DNA of 64,000 nt from Endozoicomonas sp. ISHI1 (GCF_024606225.1 NZ_JAGRPU010000012.1:62001-126000), one strand, 5' to 3'; shown: positions 27,442 through 37,463, counted from the stretch's first letter. A program made the numbers and translations. Notes: generated from the letters alone by a model not told the origin.

Positions 27442-28551
27442 TTATATCCTTCTGCCCCTGCGTTCAAACAGCTCTAACTGCTGCATCTGCCCGGAGGTTC
27501 TCAAGTCCAGCAGCCTTACTCCCACCCCGAGTAGACGTACAGGCTTATTTCCCCTCTGCCAGGCTCGAATCACTAATGACTGAAAGTGTGCTTCCGGTGT
27601 TTGATCATCCCACTCTATCATTTCCTCAAGTGTCGTCTGGGTGAAATCATTGAACTTTACTTTTACAAACCGCTTGGTGACCGAATATTCATTCCTGATT
27701 GCCTGAAAACGTTGCGACAGATCCTCGATCAGGGGTTTAACCTGAGTCAGTATTGACTGCTCATCGTGCAAATCTTCATCAAAAGTATGTTCAACAGATA
27801 ACGACTTCCGCCTTCTATCCAGCTCCAGCGCACGATCATCCACACCTCTGGACAGCTCCCAGAGGCGTTCGCCAAAACTGCCAAACCAACGACATAACTC
27901 AACCGGAGAGTATTGCCGCAACATGCCACAGGTCATAATCCCTTTGTTATGGAGCTTTTGAGCAGTCACCTTACCCACACCGTGTATCTTCTCAACGGGC
28001 AATTCAAAAACAAAATCCCGGACCTGATCGGGCGTGATCACACAAAGACCGTTTGGCTTGTTCCAGTCCGATGCCACCTTGGCCAGAAATTTGTTAGGGG
28101 CCACACCAACAGAAACATTGATGCCCACCTCTTCACAGACAGACTGCATGATTTCCCGGGCCATAAGTGTGCCACTGCCTCGACATTGACTGGATTGGGA
28201 AACATCCAGATAGGCCTCATCCAGCGACAGGGGTTCAATCATCTCAGTGTAACGATGAAAAATGGCATGCATTTGCCTTGAGGCGGCTTTATAGACATCA
28301 AACCGGGCGGGCAAAATAATCAACTCAGGGCAGAGTCTGAGTGCTCGATAAGAGGCCATAGCAGAATGCACGCCCGACTTGCGAGCTTCATAACTGCATG
28401 TGGCTATCACTCCCCGACGCTCGGCCTTCCCCCCCACAGCAAAGGCTTTGCCTGTTAAAGCAGGATCATCCCTCTCCTCTACAGAACAGTAGAAGGCATC
28501 TGCATCAACATGGAGAATTTTTCTCTGAACGGATTCATTCGGTTCCGGCAT
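27442..28551 (-). CDS. dinB: DNA polymerase IV (Y-family, translesion)
   Basis: A 369-aa Y-family polymerase. Palm/finger blocks: ILHVDADAFYCSVEERDDP (first catalytic Asp), GVIATCSYEARKSGVHSAM, and the catalytic SLDEAYLDVS (Asp-Glu). The thumb HhH is VEKIHGVGKVTAQKLHNKG, and the little-finger domain occupies about 240-345. The C-terminal tail QQLELFERRGR contains a beta-clamp-binding-like QLELF. An exact LexA-type box lies 85 bases upstream, so SOS induction is expected. Confidence 0.96.
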   Translation of the reverse strand: MPEPNESVQRKILHVDADAFYCSVEERDDPALTGKAFAVGGKAERRGVIATCSYEARKSGVHSAMASYRALRLCPELIILPARFDVYKAASRQMHAIFHRYTEMIEPLSLDEAYLDVSQSSQCRGSGTLMAREIMQSVCEEVGINVSVGVAPNKFLAKVASDWNKPNGLCVITPDQVRDFVFELPVEKIHGVGKVTAQKLHNKGIMTCGMLRQYSPVELCRWFGSFGERLWELSRGVDDRALELDRRRKSLSVEHTFDEDLHDEQSILTQVKPLIEDLSQRFQAIRNEYSVTKRFVKVKFNDFTQTTLEEMIEWDDQTPEAHFQSLVIRAWQRGNKPVRLLGVGVRLLDLRTSGQMQQLELFERRGRRI

Positions 28552-28635
28552 AGTGTGATTGGAAAATTTAGCGGAAATTATTGCACCAGCCTGTTAAGAC
28601 TAACGATAGGAGAAATAGGAAACAATGATTTTTTA

Positions 28636-28651
28636 CTGTTTTTTTATACAG
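28636..28651 (-). promoter_or_regulatory. LexA (SOS) box upstream of dinB
   Basis: CTGT-N8-ACAG with an all A/T spacer, preceded by TA, is an exact match to the gammaproteobacterial LexA consensus core. It lies 85 bases upstream of the dinB start, in the gap before the plus-strand acyltransferase, and most simply controls dinB. Confidence 0.85.
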
Positions 28652-28849
28652 CCCCATTTCTTACACTGCCCATTCACCCAAAAAGATAAAGCGCAACCCC
28701 GAATATCTACGTATTTTCAATCAGTTGATAAAATCGTCAAATCGCACTCCGTTTATATGCCCTCTCGGGGTCTGATGTCAAAAGAAGCGTCTCAACCAGC
28801 CTGGCAATCGGTTTGGGCGCGCTCACGGTCAAAAGATTAAGGCTTGAAT

Positions 28850-29437
28850 ATGCGCTTAACGGTGTTTAATACGCCGATCATCAGTTATCTGTTAAAGGCT
28901 CTGGCCAAAATGTGCCTGTTGATTTCCGGCTGGAAGGTCGAAGGTAACCAGCCCCGAGTACCCCGCTACATTCTGGTGGCCGCCCCCCATACCAGTAAAT
29001 GGGACTTTTTTATCGGTATGGCCGTTGGCCTGAGCCACGGGATAGAAGCACACTGGCTGGGTAAATCCAGCCTTTTCCGGAGACCTCTAGGTTCTGTGAT
29101 GCGCTGGCTGGGAGGGATACCGGTTGACCGGGACCGAAGGGGCAGTCTGGTAGATCAGAGTATCTGCTGTTTTAAAGGCAACAAACAACTGGGTCTGATC
29201 ATTTGTCCTGAAGGCACTCGCTCTAAAGGTGATCGCTGGAGAACCGGTTTTTATCACATTGCCAGAGGGGCAGAAGTGCCAATCATTCTGGCCTATATGG
29301 ACTTCCGGAAGAAAAAAGCCGGCTTTGGCCCCACCATCAAGCCCGGATGCAGCATGAAAAAAGATCTGGCTGAAATTCAGGCCTTTTATGACAAAAAGCA
29401 GGGAAAACACCCAAACTGTTTCAGCCCGGTTTTATAG
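28850..29437 (+). CDS. PlsC-type 1-acylglycerol-3-phosphate acyltransferase
   Basis: A 195-aa membrane-associated acyltransferase. HX4D motif HTSKWD (about residues 48-53), substrate-binding block CPEGTRSKGDRWRTGF and PIILAYMDF are visible. Start at ATG 28850, because AAGG lies seven bases before it; the TTG two codons earlier is less likely. Such short PlsC proteins are common accessory acyltransferases. Divergent from dinB. Confidence 0.88.
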   Translation: MRLTVFNTPIISYLLKALAKMCLLISGWKVEGNQPRVPRYILVAAPHTSKWDFFIGMAVGLSHGIEAHWLGKSSLFRRPLGSVMRWLGGIPVDRDRRGSLVDQSICCFKGNKQLGLIICPEGTRSKGDRWRTGFYHIARGAEVPIILAYMDFRKKKAGFGPTIKPGCSMKKDLAEIQAFYDKKQGKHPNCFSPVL

Positions 29438-29606
29438 CAGAATATAACATTCACATGCTGGTTTACTTTGAGTAACATTAAACGATGGAGTCGGCCATTA
29501 TCCGCGAAAAACAGCTGAAGAAATGAAATCACCGGTAGAAGTCAGGAAATGCGACAATGTTTATACTGATCGACGTTGTCAGAATAAATCCGACCTGATT
29601 CGCAGA
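29438..29606. other. Convergent intergenic region, nothing recognised
   Basis: 170 bases between the PlsC gene and the end of the first array gene. No strong hairpin followed by a T run was seen. It marks the border between the housekeeping region and the tandem paralogue array. Confidence 0.4.
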
Positions 29607-32600
29607 TTACATTAAATATTGACAAACTGCGTAATTTCTGAGGATTGCCGAATCGACAAAAGCCTCATTATTTTTAAGGCGGGGAGAAGAAAACTCGAAA
29701 GCACGAGCATTATGTTCAATCAAGTCCAGCATATATTCGCGATCATTAAACAACGTTTTACTGGCGTATCCTAAGTAAACAATACTATGATTCATCAAAC
29801 TTTTAATAATGTTTTTGTCGCCTCGGATTCTTTCACTAGCATACTTCAGAGCTTTTGGGCGCTTCGCGATAACGGCAGTGACAACCTCATCATAATCCGG
29901 AATTTCCGGGCTGACGTCTTGCATAGAACGGCTACGCCGAGTGACTGCGGCTATGATGACATCTTTATCACCCTTGAGTTCTTGACCTACATATTTCAGA
30001 TCAATTGGATGTGCTGCAATGGCTTCTAATACAAGCTCTTTATCATTTCGAACCTGTTGACTGACATAATTCAGCCCGTCCTTCACCAAGGCTTTCCTGA
30101 CCTTTTCTTTAATATCCGAAAACGACTGAGCCGGTGGAATATCAAACGTCAGTGTGTAATCACGTGATGGTTTGATAATGAAGTATTGACCTTTCAAATG
30201 GAGATAAAAATCCTCAAACGGTGGAATAGAGTAATTGGGATCTGCCAATAAAAAATGATGTAAGAGCTCCTTGCGAATGCTCTCATTCATCTCTTCACTC
30301 ATTAACATTTCCCGCAGACTAACCTCCGGTTTTTCCCTGAAATATACTGAAGACCGACACTCCCCTAACCGCTCAGCGTAAAAAACAAACTGTTGAAGAT
30401 GGCTACTTAATAACTGGCAGCATGCGGGACTAATACGGTAATCCCTCAGATAAAACATTGAGAAAAGACAATGCTGAAAGGTGAATCTATCAGCATCTGT
30501 CACAACATCGGGATTAAGACGTTGTTCAAGCAAGTTAAAATCCCAATGAGATTCTTCAAAAATGTCTGCGTTCTCAAAGAAGATATCAAGATCACAGATA
30601 GTCTCTAACACAATCATCAGTTTTTCAAAGGCATCCTGCATGTGTGGACTTGATTTCATTCGGGAGCATTCGACGATAATTTGACCGGCTGCAGCGTTGC
30701 AACGTACCTTCATGCTATCCGCATTTTCATCCAGTTCGATCGCTTTCAGTAATTGCACCAGAAACCACATACGCTTTGACTTGCCGTCTTTATGAATGCC
30801 ATAAGGTTGATCAAACTGGTCAGAAAATTTTAGTCGTAAGGTTCGTTCTTTACCCCCCTCTGCCTGTTCAAGTAATTCGACGAGGCCAACGTGATTGCCC
30901 AATTCCAGGTTAACCATCAAGGCATCATCCATACTGACGACAGTCCCTGAGAGCTCTAATGCTTGCATGCATGCTTTGCCGGATGGCGTCAATAGTGATG
31001 CTTTTTCACCCTTAGCACCCGGGGTCGTGCAATCAACGTAGGTGATCTTCTTTTCCTGAAAAAACTGCCCCTGACCCGAGGCCAGAGTGACCGGTGCCAG
31101 TGCCTCCACAAAACGCTTATGCAGGGCAAAAATCAAGTCATGAACACTACGGACCTGCTCAGCCTCACGGAAGTGGAGTGCCTGAAGAGAGGATTGTAAC
31201 TGATGGCAGGCGGTCACCCACTGACAGAACGCTCCCTGAAATATCAGCCCTTTTTCAGCGGTCTGCATTGGCAGAATGATACTTTCTAACCCGGATCGTA
31301 CGGTTTCTTTCAGCATCTCTAGCCGGTTGTTCAGTACTGGTAATTCTCTTCGAAATAGCTTGACCTGGGGTGAACGCCTTCTGCTCGCCAGCCGCAAGAA
31401 GGCCAGGTAACCCTCCAACATTGCCTGAGCCCCATAAATCAGAAGATTAACGCTATCCTCGATCCCAGCCAGTAGCTTTGATCGTTGTGATGACATGCTC
31501 AGTTTTATCGGGTTTGCCAGACAATCCAGTCCACCGCCGGGGCCAAAAAGTGCCAACAGACGGGCATTTTGATCGGTGAGCCATTGAAAACCACTGGCGA
31601 CGTGATGGAATGTGGCTTCAGGGGGAGACAAATCATCCCGTGACGGGAGGGCTTTAGCTAACGGAACATCAGAAACCGCAGAAGACAGGCTTATGTGCCT
31701 GACCAGTTTCCCGGTAAGATCACCGGCAACAATAAAGGCACCGGGCTTACCGTTGAAGCGGGCGCAGGCCAGTGTTGCCTGTTGGCCATCCTGAGTGGCC
31801 AAGGCCGCAAACTGTTCACCGGCCAGCATCAGGGTTTTTTCTTCCTGTCTCATCAGGATCGCGGCATGATCATTAAATCCTGCTTCGGCCAGGACAAAAC
31901 CTCCTGCCCACCTCAGGAACTCAGGCTCAAGCATCCACTCTTCAACGTGGTGAGCCAAGACAATGGCACCCTCTGGCATACTGCCTGCTTCTCGATTTTT
32001 GGCCAACCAGATGGATCCGGTGCAATAGCCTTCACTGATCCCCTCACCAATGGCAAGAGTCTCTTCGGGTATAAACATGGCAAAATCCATGCCGCCAGAG
32101 AGTCTGGTTACAGGGCGCACCTGCAGCAGGAACAGGCGACCCTGATGATCGATAGCAAACTCAACATCCACGGGGCAGAGTAACAGGTCTTCCAGCTCAG
32201 TCACCCTCTTCCTGAGTGCTGAAACCGTCTCATCACTGAGTCGCTGCCCGCCGTCGTCTGATGGAGAATCCGCATCATGGATTCTTGTTTCCGAATAACC
32301 GTTATTACCCTTGTTTTTGTAAAGGATGAAGCGGCTTGAAAGCGTCCCGGGAAAGTATTGAGAGCTGTCAGTTCCTTCTTTGCGAGAAATATCGATGCGG
32401 TGGGGCGTGTTGCCGGACTGTCCTGCCACTACGCCTCTGGGCTGACCGGGTGTGTACTCAACCCTGATGGTATCATCCTGAAAAGACTGAAAGCTCATGA
32501 CGACCCCACCGTATTGGCAGTCAATGCACTGCTGAATGATCAGCGCCATGGGGGGCGGTATCACTCCTGGACAGACTTCAGGCCGATAACCTGAGGCCAT

Positions 32601-33263
32601 GACCTTAAGGCAGGTCAGCAAAACATCGTCTTCTTCCTGAACTACAGAGAGGTATTTGCCTGCCTGGGCATCACCGTAGTTATCTTCATTGATACCAGAA
32701 CTGCGGACAATCACTGGCTGTGATCTGGTCATTTCGTCCAGCTGACAGCGCAGCCCCCTGATGAGTCGGGCCGCTTCAGACTCTTTAACCTGTTCGTAAA
32801 AGTCACTACTGGCAACAAATTGCGCGATACCTGCCAACCATTTACCCTTTTCGCTTTGCTCTGAAGGAGGCAATGTATTCAGATATTCCCGAATGTTCGT
32901 CAGGCTGCTCTCTGCCGCTGACCCAGTGGCAACCTCGGGGAGATAGGGGGCTAAACAACGAATATCCAGAGGGTGTTGTTCAAGATCATGCATTACCTGA
33001 GCTGTTACACATTGGAACGGTGGGACAGGCAGTCCTGATGCCTGCATGCGCCGCAAAAACATCCCCTTGCCCCCAAGTTGTTCCCGGATGGGGGGAGAGT
33101 TTAAACGGCAGCTGCGCTTGGCCAGTAGCCTTGGATCGTTTGAAAAGCCACTGGTTTCAAGACAACTCAAATACCTTTTGGGTGAAAGGTCAGCCCCGGT
33201 ATTCTTATCCAAATGAATGGTCCGGGGTTGATAATCCAATTTTTCAGACCGAGTAGGTAACAT
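29607..33263 (-). CDS. Array paralogue A: ATP-grasp/phosphohistidine protein with DUF4116 repeats
   Basis: 1218 aa, likely cytoplasmic (no signal peptide). Residues 1-60 are a variable, probably disordered leader with SPKRYLS and AKRSC. Residues 61-388 form a PEP-synthase-type ATP-grasp domain: GGKGMFLRRMQASGLPVPP, VIVRSSGINEDNYGDAQAGK and DVEFAIDHQGRLFLLQVRP. Residues 402-485 form the swivelling domain with the candidate phospho-His (about 466) in GFNDHAAI. No PEP/pyruvate TIM barrel follows. Residues 540-1045 are a helical module with TLRLKFSD and MWFLVQLLKAIELDE, and from 1050 on come DUF4116-type repeats (NDKELVLEAIAAHPIDLKYV). I start at ATG 33263; a TTG lies just before it. Expected chemistry is ATP-dependent phosphorylation of His and transfer to an unknown acceptor (inferred). 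Last gene of the array, closest to the housekeeping block. Confidence 0.85.
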   Translation of the reverse strand: MLPTRSEKLDYQPRTIHLDKNTGADLSPKRYLSCLETSGFSNDPRLLAKRSCRLNSPPIREQLGGKGMFLRRMQASGLPVPPFQCVTAQVMHDLEQHPLDIRCLAPYLPEVATGSAAESSLTNIREYLNTLPPSEQSEKGKWLAGIAQFVASSDFYEQVKESEAARLIRGLRCQLDEMTRSQPVIVRSSGINEDNYGDAQAGKYLSVVQEEDDVLLTCLKVMASGYRPEVCPGVIPPPMALIIQQCIDCQYGGVVMSFQSFQDDTIRVEYTPGQPRGVVAGQSGNTPHRIDISRKEGTDSSQYFPGTLSSRFILYKNKGNNGYSETRIHDADSPSDDGGQRLSDETVSALRKRVTELEDLLLCPVDVEFAIDHQGRLFLLQVRPVTRLSGGMDFAMFIPEETLAIGEGISEGYCTGSIWLAKNREAGSMPEGAIVLAHHVEEWMLEPEFLRWAGGFVLAEAGFNDHAAILMRQEEKTLMLAGEQFAALATQDGQQATLACARFNGKPGAFIVAGDLTGKLVRHISLSSAVSDVPLAKALPSRDDLSPPEATFHHVASGFQWLTDQNARLLALFGPGGGLDCLANPIKLSMSSQRSKLLAGIEDSVNLLIYGAQAMLEGYLAFLRLASRRRSPQVKLFRRELPVLNNRLEMLKETVRSGLESIILPMQTAEKGLIFQGAFCQWVTACHQLQSSLQALHFREAEQVRSVHDLIFALHKRFVEALAPVTLASGQGQFFQEKKITYVDCTTPGAKGEKASLLTPSGKACMQALELSGTVVSMDDALMVNLELGNHVGLVELLEQAEGGKERTLRLKFSDQFDQPYGIHKDGKSKRMWFLVQLLKAIELDENADSMKVRCNAAAGQIIVECSRMKSSPHMQDAFEKLMIVLETICDLDIFFENADIFEESHWDFNLLEQRLNPDVVTDADRFTFQHCLFSMFYLRDYRISPACCQLLSSHLQQFVFYAERLGECRSSVYFREKPEVSLREMLMSEEMNESIRKELLHHFLLADPNYSIPPFEDFYLHLKGQYFIIKPSRDYTLTFDIPPAQSFSDIKEKVRKALVKDGLNYVSQQVRNDKELVLEAIAAHPIDLKYVGQELKGDKDVIIAAVTRRSRSMQDVSPEIPDYDEVVTAVIAKRPKALKYASERIRGDKNIIKSLMNHSIVYLGYASKTLFNDREYMLDLIEHNARAFEFSSPRLKNNEAFVDSAILRNYAVCQYLM

Positions 33264-33365
33264 CAAGATATCTCTCTAACTTTAGTATTCATCCACGATT
33301 GAATAGCTGGTGCCTGAGTTTTTAATGATCGACCGGCCAGCAGGTCGTCAATAAACTGCTGTCTT

Positions 33366-33407
33366 TTGACCATGATGTTTTTATAAAGTTCACTCGTCAG
33401 CCTGAAG
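33366..33407 (-). promoter_or_regulatory. Conserved array leader, copy upstream of gene A
   Basis: The core, on the plus strand TTTTTATAAAGTTCACTCG followed by CAGCCTGAAG, recurs about 70-130 bases upstream of genes A-F and J. Read on the minus strand it gives TTTATAAAAA, a plausible -10 region. Conservation through an otherwise drifting spacer suggests a promoter or a regulatory site. Confidence 0.5.
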
Positions 33408-33451
33408 AACGCAATAGAAAGAACAGCAATAAGCTGGCAACACGGTTTGCA

Positions 33452-33618
33452 CTAGCAGCCTGTCGGACTTAAGCGTCCGTAGCGAGGATTGCAAGAAATT
33501 GAGGATAAAAATTTCTGCTTCTGAGGAGAATAGCGAGCTATTTGACGAAGAAGCAGGAATTTTTAGACCAATTTATTGCAACCGCAGTAGGACAGCCTTA
33601 AGTCCGACAGGCTGCTAG
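33452..33618. repeat. 167-bp palindromic element, copy 1
   Basis: Begins CTAGCAGCCTGTCGGACTTA and ends with the reverse complement of that (CTTAAGTCCGACAGGCTGCTAG). The two halves are imperfect inverted repeats through the centre (AATAGCGAGCTATT), so a single strand could fold into one hairpin of about 80 bp. No ORF. MITE- or REP-like in form. It lies in the gene B-gene A spacer and interrupts the conserved flank. A second copy in the opposite orientation lies at 53435-53601. Confidence 0.9.
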
Positions 33619-33633
33619 CCCATTGTTGTCAGA

Positions 33634-33850
33634 GTCGATCAGAGCTTATTCAAAAACTCCCTGACATATTTATGGACTTCGGGGTTTCTTAGAATGGCTG
33701 AATCGATAAAAACTGATCATGTTTGAGCCCGGGAGCCGCATATGTAAAAGCACGTGGCCTCCTTGCAATTAATTAGAGCATATACTCGTGATCATTCAAT
33801 ACCGTTTCACCGGCATATTGTAAGGAAACAATACTGCGATCAATTGACTT
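33634..33850 (-). pseudogene. Eroded C-terminal DUF4116 tail of paralogue B
   Basis: Directly after the stop codon of gene B the minus strand still reads tail-like protein, SIVSLQYAGETVLNDHEYML then RAFTYAAPGLKHD, matching the end of paralogue A. It is broken by the in-frame TAA that now ends B, a second TAA after YML and a frameshift further on. Gene B has therefore lost about 70 C-terminal residues by recent point mutation. Confidence 0.8.
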
Positions 33851-36800
33851 TTAAATAATGCTTTTATCACTTCGGATTCTTTCACTGGCATACTGAAGAG
33901 CGCGCGGATACTCAGCCATGGCGGCCATGACAACCTCATCATCATCCTGAAGTTGCTGGCTGGCATAACTCAGACAATAGCCATCCTGAGTGACTGCGGC
34001 CATGACGACACCTTTATCACACTTCAGTTCTTCACTGACATATTTCAGGTGCAATGGTTTTACTGCAATGACTTCTAATACAAGCTCTTGATCATTCCGA
34101 ACCCGTTGGCTGACATATTTCAGCCCACCCTTCACCATGGTTTTCCTGATCTTTTCTTTAATATCCAAAAGCGACTGACTCGGCGGAACATCAAGCGTCA
34201 GCGTGTAATCACGTGATGGTTTGATAACGAAGTATTGACCTCTCAAATGGGGATAAAAATCCTCAACCAGCCGAATAGAGTAATGAGGATCTAACAATAA
34301 ATAATGATGTAAGAGTTCCCTGCGGATGCTCTCACTCATCTCATTACTCATTAATATTTCCCGCAGACTGTGTTCCGGTTTTTGCCTGAGAAATACTAAC
34401 GACTGACACTCGCCTAACCGCTCAGCATAATGAACAAACTGTTGAAGGTGGTTGCTTAATAACTGGCAGCAATCGGGACTAATGCGTTCATCCCCCAGAT
34501 AAAACATTGAGAAAAGACAATGTTGAAAGGTGAATCTGTCCGCTTCTGTCGCAACATCGGGATTAAGGCGTTGTGCAAGCATGTTAAAGTCCCAATGATA
34601 TTCTTCAAAAATGTCGTTGTCGCTAAAGAGTAAATCGAGATCGCACATAGCATCTAACACAATCGTCAGTTTTTCAAAGGCTTCCTGCAGGATTTCACGT
34701 GACTTCATTTGGGGATATTCGACGATCATTTCACTCGTTACGGCACTGCAACTCAGCTTCATACTATCAGCTTGTTTATCCAGTTTAATCACTTTCAGTA
34801 ACTGCACTAAAAACCACATACGCATTAACTTACCACGCTTATCACTGCCATCAGTGCTCCGAAACTGGTCGGAAAATTTCAGCCGCAAGGTTCGTCCTTT
34901 CCCCCCCTCTGCGTTTTCAAGTAGTTCGATAACACAGATATGACTTCCGAGCTCCAGGTTAACAATCAAAGCGTCATCCATACTGACGACAGTCCCTGAG
35001 TACTCTAATTTTTTGATCGATGTTTTACAGGACGGACTCAATAGCGATGCCTTTTCACCTGAGTCACCCGGAGTCGTACAATCAACATAGGTGACGCGTT
35101 TTTCCTCAGAAACCCTACCATGACCCGAGGCCAGAGTGACCGGTGCCAGCGCCTTTACGAAACGCTGATGCAGGGCAAAAATCAGCTCATGAACACTCAG
35201 AACCTGTTCAGCCTTCCCGGGATTGAGTGCTTGAAGAAAGGATTTTAGCTGATAGCAGTCGGCCACCCACTTAATAAACGACAATTGACGCTCTTCACCG
35301 GTCTGCTGGTGACGAGTGATACTCTCTAACCCGGATTGGATAGTCTGTTTCAACGTCACGAACCGGGAGGTCAATTGCATCAATTCATCCAGCAATGACT
35401 GGACCTCTTCTGAATCGCTGTTTCCCGCCAGCAGCAAGAAGGCCCGGTAGCCCTCCAACAGGGCTTCAGCCCCGTGAATCAGCCGGTTTACGTTGTCTAC
35501 GGTCTCTGCCAGTAGCTTTGATCGTTGAGGCGAAATGCTTAGTTTTACCGGGTTTGCCAGACAATCCAGACCGCCGCCGGAGGCAAAAAATGCCAGCAGC
35601 CGGGCATTTTGATCCGCGAGCCATTGAAAGCCGCTGGCGACCAGTCGGAATGTGCCCTCTGGGGGGGATAAATCATCCCGTGACGGGACAGCTTTTGTTA
35701 ACGGCACATCAGAAATACCACAGGACAGGCTTCTGTGACTGGCCAGTTTTCTGGTAAGGTCACCGGCAGCAATGAAGGCAGAGGGTATACCATTAAAACG
35801 GGCGCTGGCCAGTGTCACCTGTCGGCCATGCAGAGCGGCTAAGGCCGGATACTGCCCCTCGGCCAGCATCAAGGTTTTTTCCTCCTGTTTCATGAGAATC
35901 GCCACATGATCATTGAACCCTCCTTGATCAAAGGCAAACCCTCCTGCCCGCCTGAGGAACCCAGGCTCAAGCATCCATTCTTCAGCATGTCGGGCCACAA
36001 CAATGGCTCCCTCCGGCATAGAGTCTGCCTCTCTTTTTTTGGCCAACCAGATGGGTCCGGTGCAATAGCCTTCGCTAACGCCTTTGCCAATAGCCAGGGT
36101 CTCTTTCGATCCGGGTCTGGACATGGCAAAATCCATGCCCCCGGAGAGTCGGGTTATGGGGCGCACCTGCAACAGAAACAGGCGATCCTGATGATCGATG
36201 GCAAATTCCACATCCACGGGGCAGAGTAATAGGTCTTCCAGCTGTATCACCATCTCTCTGAGTGCTGAAACCTGGTCATCACTGAGTCGCTGACCGCCAC
36301 CGCCGGTCAGGGGATTCGCATCATCAAGTCTTGTTTCCGAATAGCCGTTGTTTTTTTTGTTCTTCTGCAGGATGAATTGACTTGAGACCGTTCCGGGAAA
36401 GTATTGAGAAAATAGAGAGTTGTCAGGTCTTTCTATACGAGAAATATCAATGCGGTGGGGTTTGTTACCAGACTGTCCTGCCACCACGCCCCCGGGCTGA
36501 CCGGGAGTGTACTCAACCCTGACGGTATCATCCTGAAAAGATTGAAAGCTCATGGCGACCCCGCCATATCGGCAATCAACGCAGTGTTGGATAATCAACG
36601 CCATGGTTTGCGGTATACCTTCGGAGCAGACTGCAGGCCGGTAAGCTGAGGCCATGACCTTAAGGCAGGTTCTTAAAACATCGTCTTCTCCCTGGACTAA
36701 AGAGAGGTATTTGCCTGCCTGGGCATCGCCGTAGTTGTCTTCATTGATGCCAGAACTGCGGACAATCACCGGCTGTGATGTGGAGAGCTGACGGCGCAGA

Positions 36801-37354
36801 TCCCTGATTTGTCGGGCCGCCTCAGAATCTTTAACCTGTTCGTAGTAGTCATCACTGGCAACAAATTGTGCCAGATCCGCCAGCCATCTATTCCTTTTGG
36901 CTTGATCTGAAGGCGGCAAGGCATTGAGGTATTCCCGGACGTTGGCCAGGCTGGTCTCTAACCCCGGTTCAAGCACGATCCCGGGAAGGCAGCGGTCTAA
37001 ACGACGGGTATCCAAAGGATGTTGTTCAAGTGCATTCGTGACTTGAGCAGTAACACATTCGAAGGGTGGAACAGGCAGACCGGCTTTCTTCATGCGCTGC
37101 AAAAACATTCCCTTGCCACCAAGTTGTGCGCGTTGAACCGGATAATTGTCAGCAGCCTGATCTGAAACAGGTGGAAGGCATATTCGCTTGGCTAGTGACG
37201 TTGGCTCGTGAAAGCCACTGCTATCAGGATTACCGAAATACCTCTTGGGTGAACTGTTAGCCCAGTTGGATGGACTACCAGCCCCTTTATTCTGATTGGG
37301 ACTGTCTGTCAGCCTGTAAGAATCTGATTTGTCAAAATTATTAGCGGGTAACAT
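33851..37354 (-). CDS. Array paralogue B: ATP-grasp/phosphohistidine protein, C-terminus shortened
   Basis: 1167 aa, same order as paralogue A: disordered leader (SPKRYFGN, AKRIC), ATP-grasp domain from GGKGMFLQRMKKAGLPVPP to LQVRPITRL, swivelling domain with His in QGGFNDHVAI, helical module and DUF4116 repeats (about 1065 to the end: NDQELVLEVIAVKPLHLKYV, YASQQLQDDDEVVMAAM). A TAA right after RSDKSII ends the protein about 70 residues earlier than in A, E and J, and the lost tail is still legible downstream. Catalytic residues are all kept, so the enzyme part may still work. ATG 37354 follows GAGGG at eight bases; TTG just before it is the alternative start. Confidence 0.82.
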   Translation of the reverse strand: MLPANNFDKSDSYRLTDSPNQNKGAGSPSNWANSSPKRYFGNPDSSGFHEPTSLAKRICLPPVSDQAADNYPVQRAQLGGKGMFLQRMKKAGLPVPPFECVTAQVTNALEQHPLDTRRLDRCLPGIVLEPGLETSLANVREYLNALPPSDQAKRNRWLADLAQFVASDDYYEQVKDSEAARQIRDLRRQLSTSQPVIVRSSGINEDNYGDAQAGKYLSLVQGEDDVLRTCLKVMASAYRPAVCSEGIPQTMALIIQHCVDCRYGGVAMSFQSFQDDTVRVEYTPGQPGGVVAGQSGNKPHRIDISRIERPDNSLFSQYFPGTVSSQFILQKNKKNNGYSETRLDDANPLTGGGGQRLSDDQVSALREMVIQLEDLLLCPVDVEFAIDHQDRLFLLQVRPITRLSGGMDFAMSRPGSKETLAIGKGVSEGYCTGPIWLAKKREADSMPEGAIVVARHAEEWMLEPGFLRRAGGFAFDQGGFNDHVAILMKQEEKTLMLAEGQYPALAALHGRQVTLASARFNGIPSAFIAAGDLTRKLASHRSLSCGISDVPLTKAVPSRDDLSPPEGTFRLVASGFQWLADQNARLLAFFASGGGLDCLANPVKLSISPQRSKLLAETVDNVNRLIHGAEALLEGYRAFLLLAGNSDSEEVQSLLDELMQLTSRFVTLKQTIQSGLESITRHQQTGEERQLSFIKWVADCYQLKSFLQALNPGKAEQVLSVHELIFALHQRFVKALAPVTLASGHGRVSEEKRVTYVDCTTPGDSGEKASLLSPSCKTSIKKLEYSGTVVSMDDALIVNLELGSHICVIELLENAEGGKGRTLRLKFSDQFRSTDGSDKRGKLMRMWFLVQLLKVIKLDKQADSMKLSCSAVTSEMIVEYPQMKSREILQEAFEKLTIVLDAMCDLDLLFSDNDIFEEYHWDFNMLAQRLNPDVATEADRFTFQHCLFSMFYLGDERISPDCCQLLSNHLQQFVHYAERLGECQSLVFLRQKPEHSLREILMSNEMSESIRRELLHHYLLLDPHYSIRLVEDFYPHLRGQYFVIKPSRDYTLTLDVPPSQSLLDIKEKIRKTMVKGGLKYVSQRVRNDQELVLEVIAVKPLHLKYVSEELKCDKGVVMAAVTQDGYCLSYASQQLQDDDEVVMAAMAEYPRALQYASERIRSDKSII

Positions 37355-37423
37355 CAAGATATCCCTCTCATGTTAATATTTATCCATGATTTGTTGGTCA
37401 GATACTTAATAAATTCCCTTCTT

Positions 37424-37463
37424 TCGACAATAATGTTTTTATAAAGTTCACTCGTAGCCTGAA
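37424..37463 (-). promoter_or_regulatory. Conserved array leader upstream of gene B
   Basis: Same ATAAAGTTCACTCG ... AGCCTGAA block as before gene A, about 70 bases from the start codon. Confidence 0.5.

Noticed and set aside
28625-28840. Open frame of 71 codons between dinB and the PlsC gene
   Set aside because: It covers the LexA box and promoter gap, has no ribosome-binding site and no protein-like composition.
31695-32183. 162-codon plus-strand frame inside paralogue A, with similar frames in B, D, E and J
   Set aside because: It recurs at the same place only because the paralogues are similar; it is the antisense of the swivelling-domain codons and has no start signals.
33452-33618. 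Palindromic element as an intact insertion sequence
   Set aside because: Only 167 bp long, with no transposase frame; at most a non-autonomous element.
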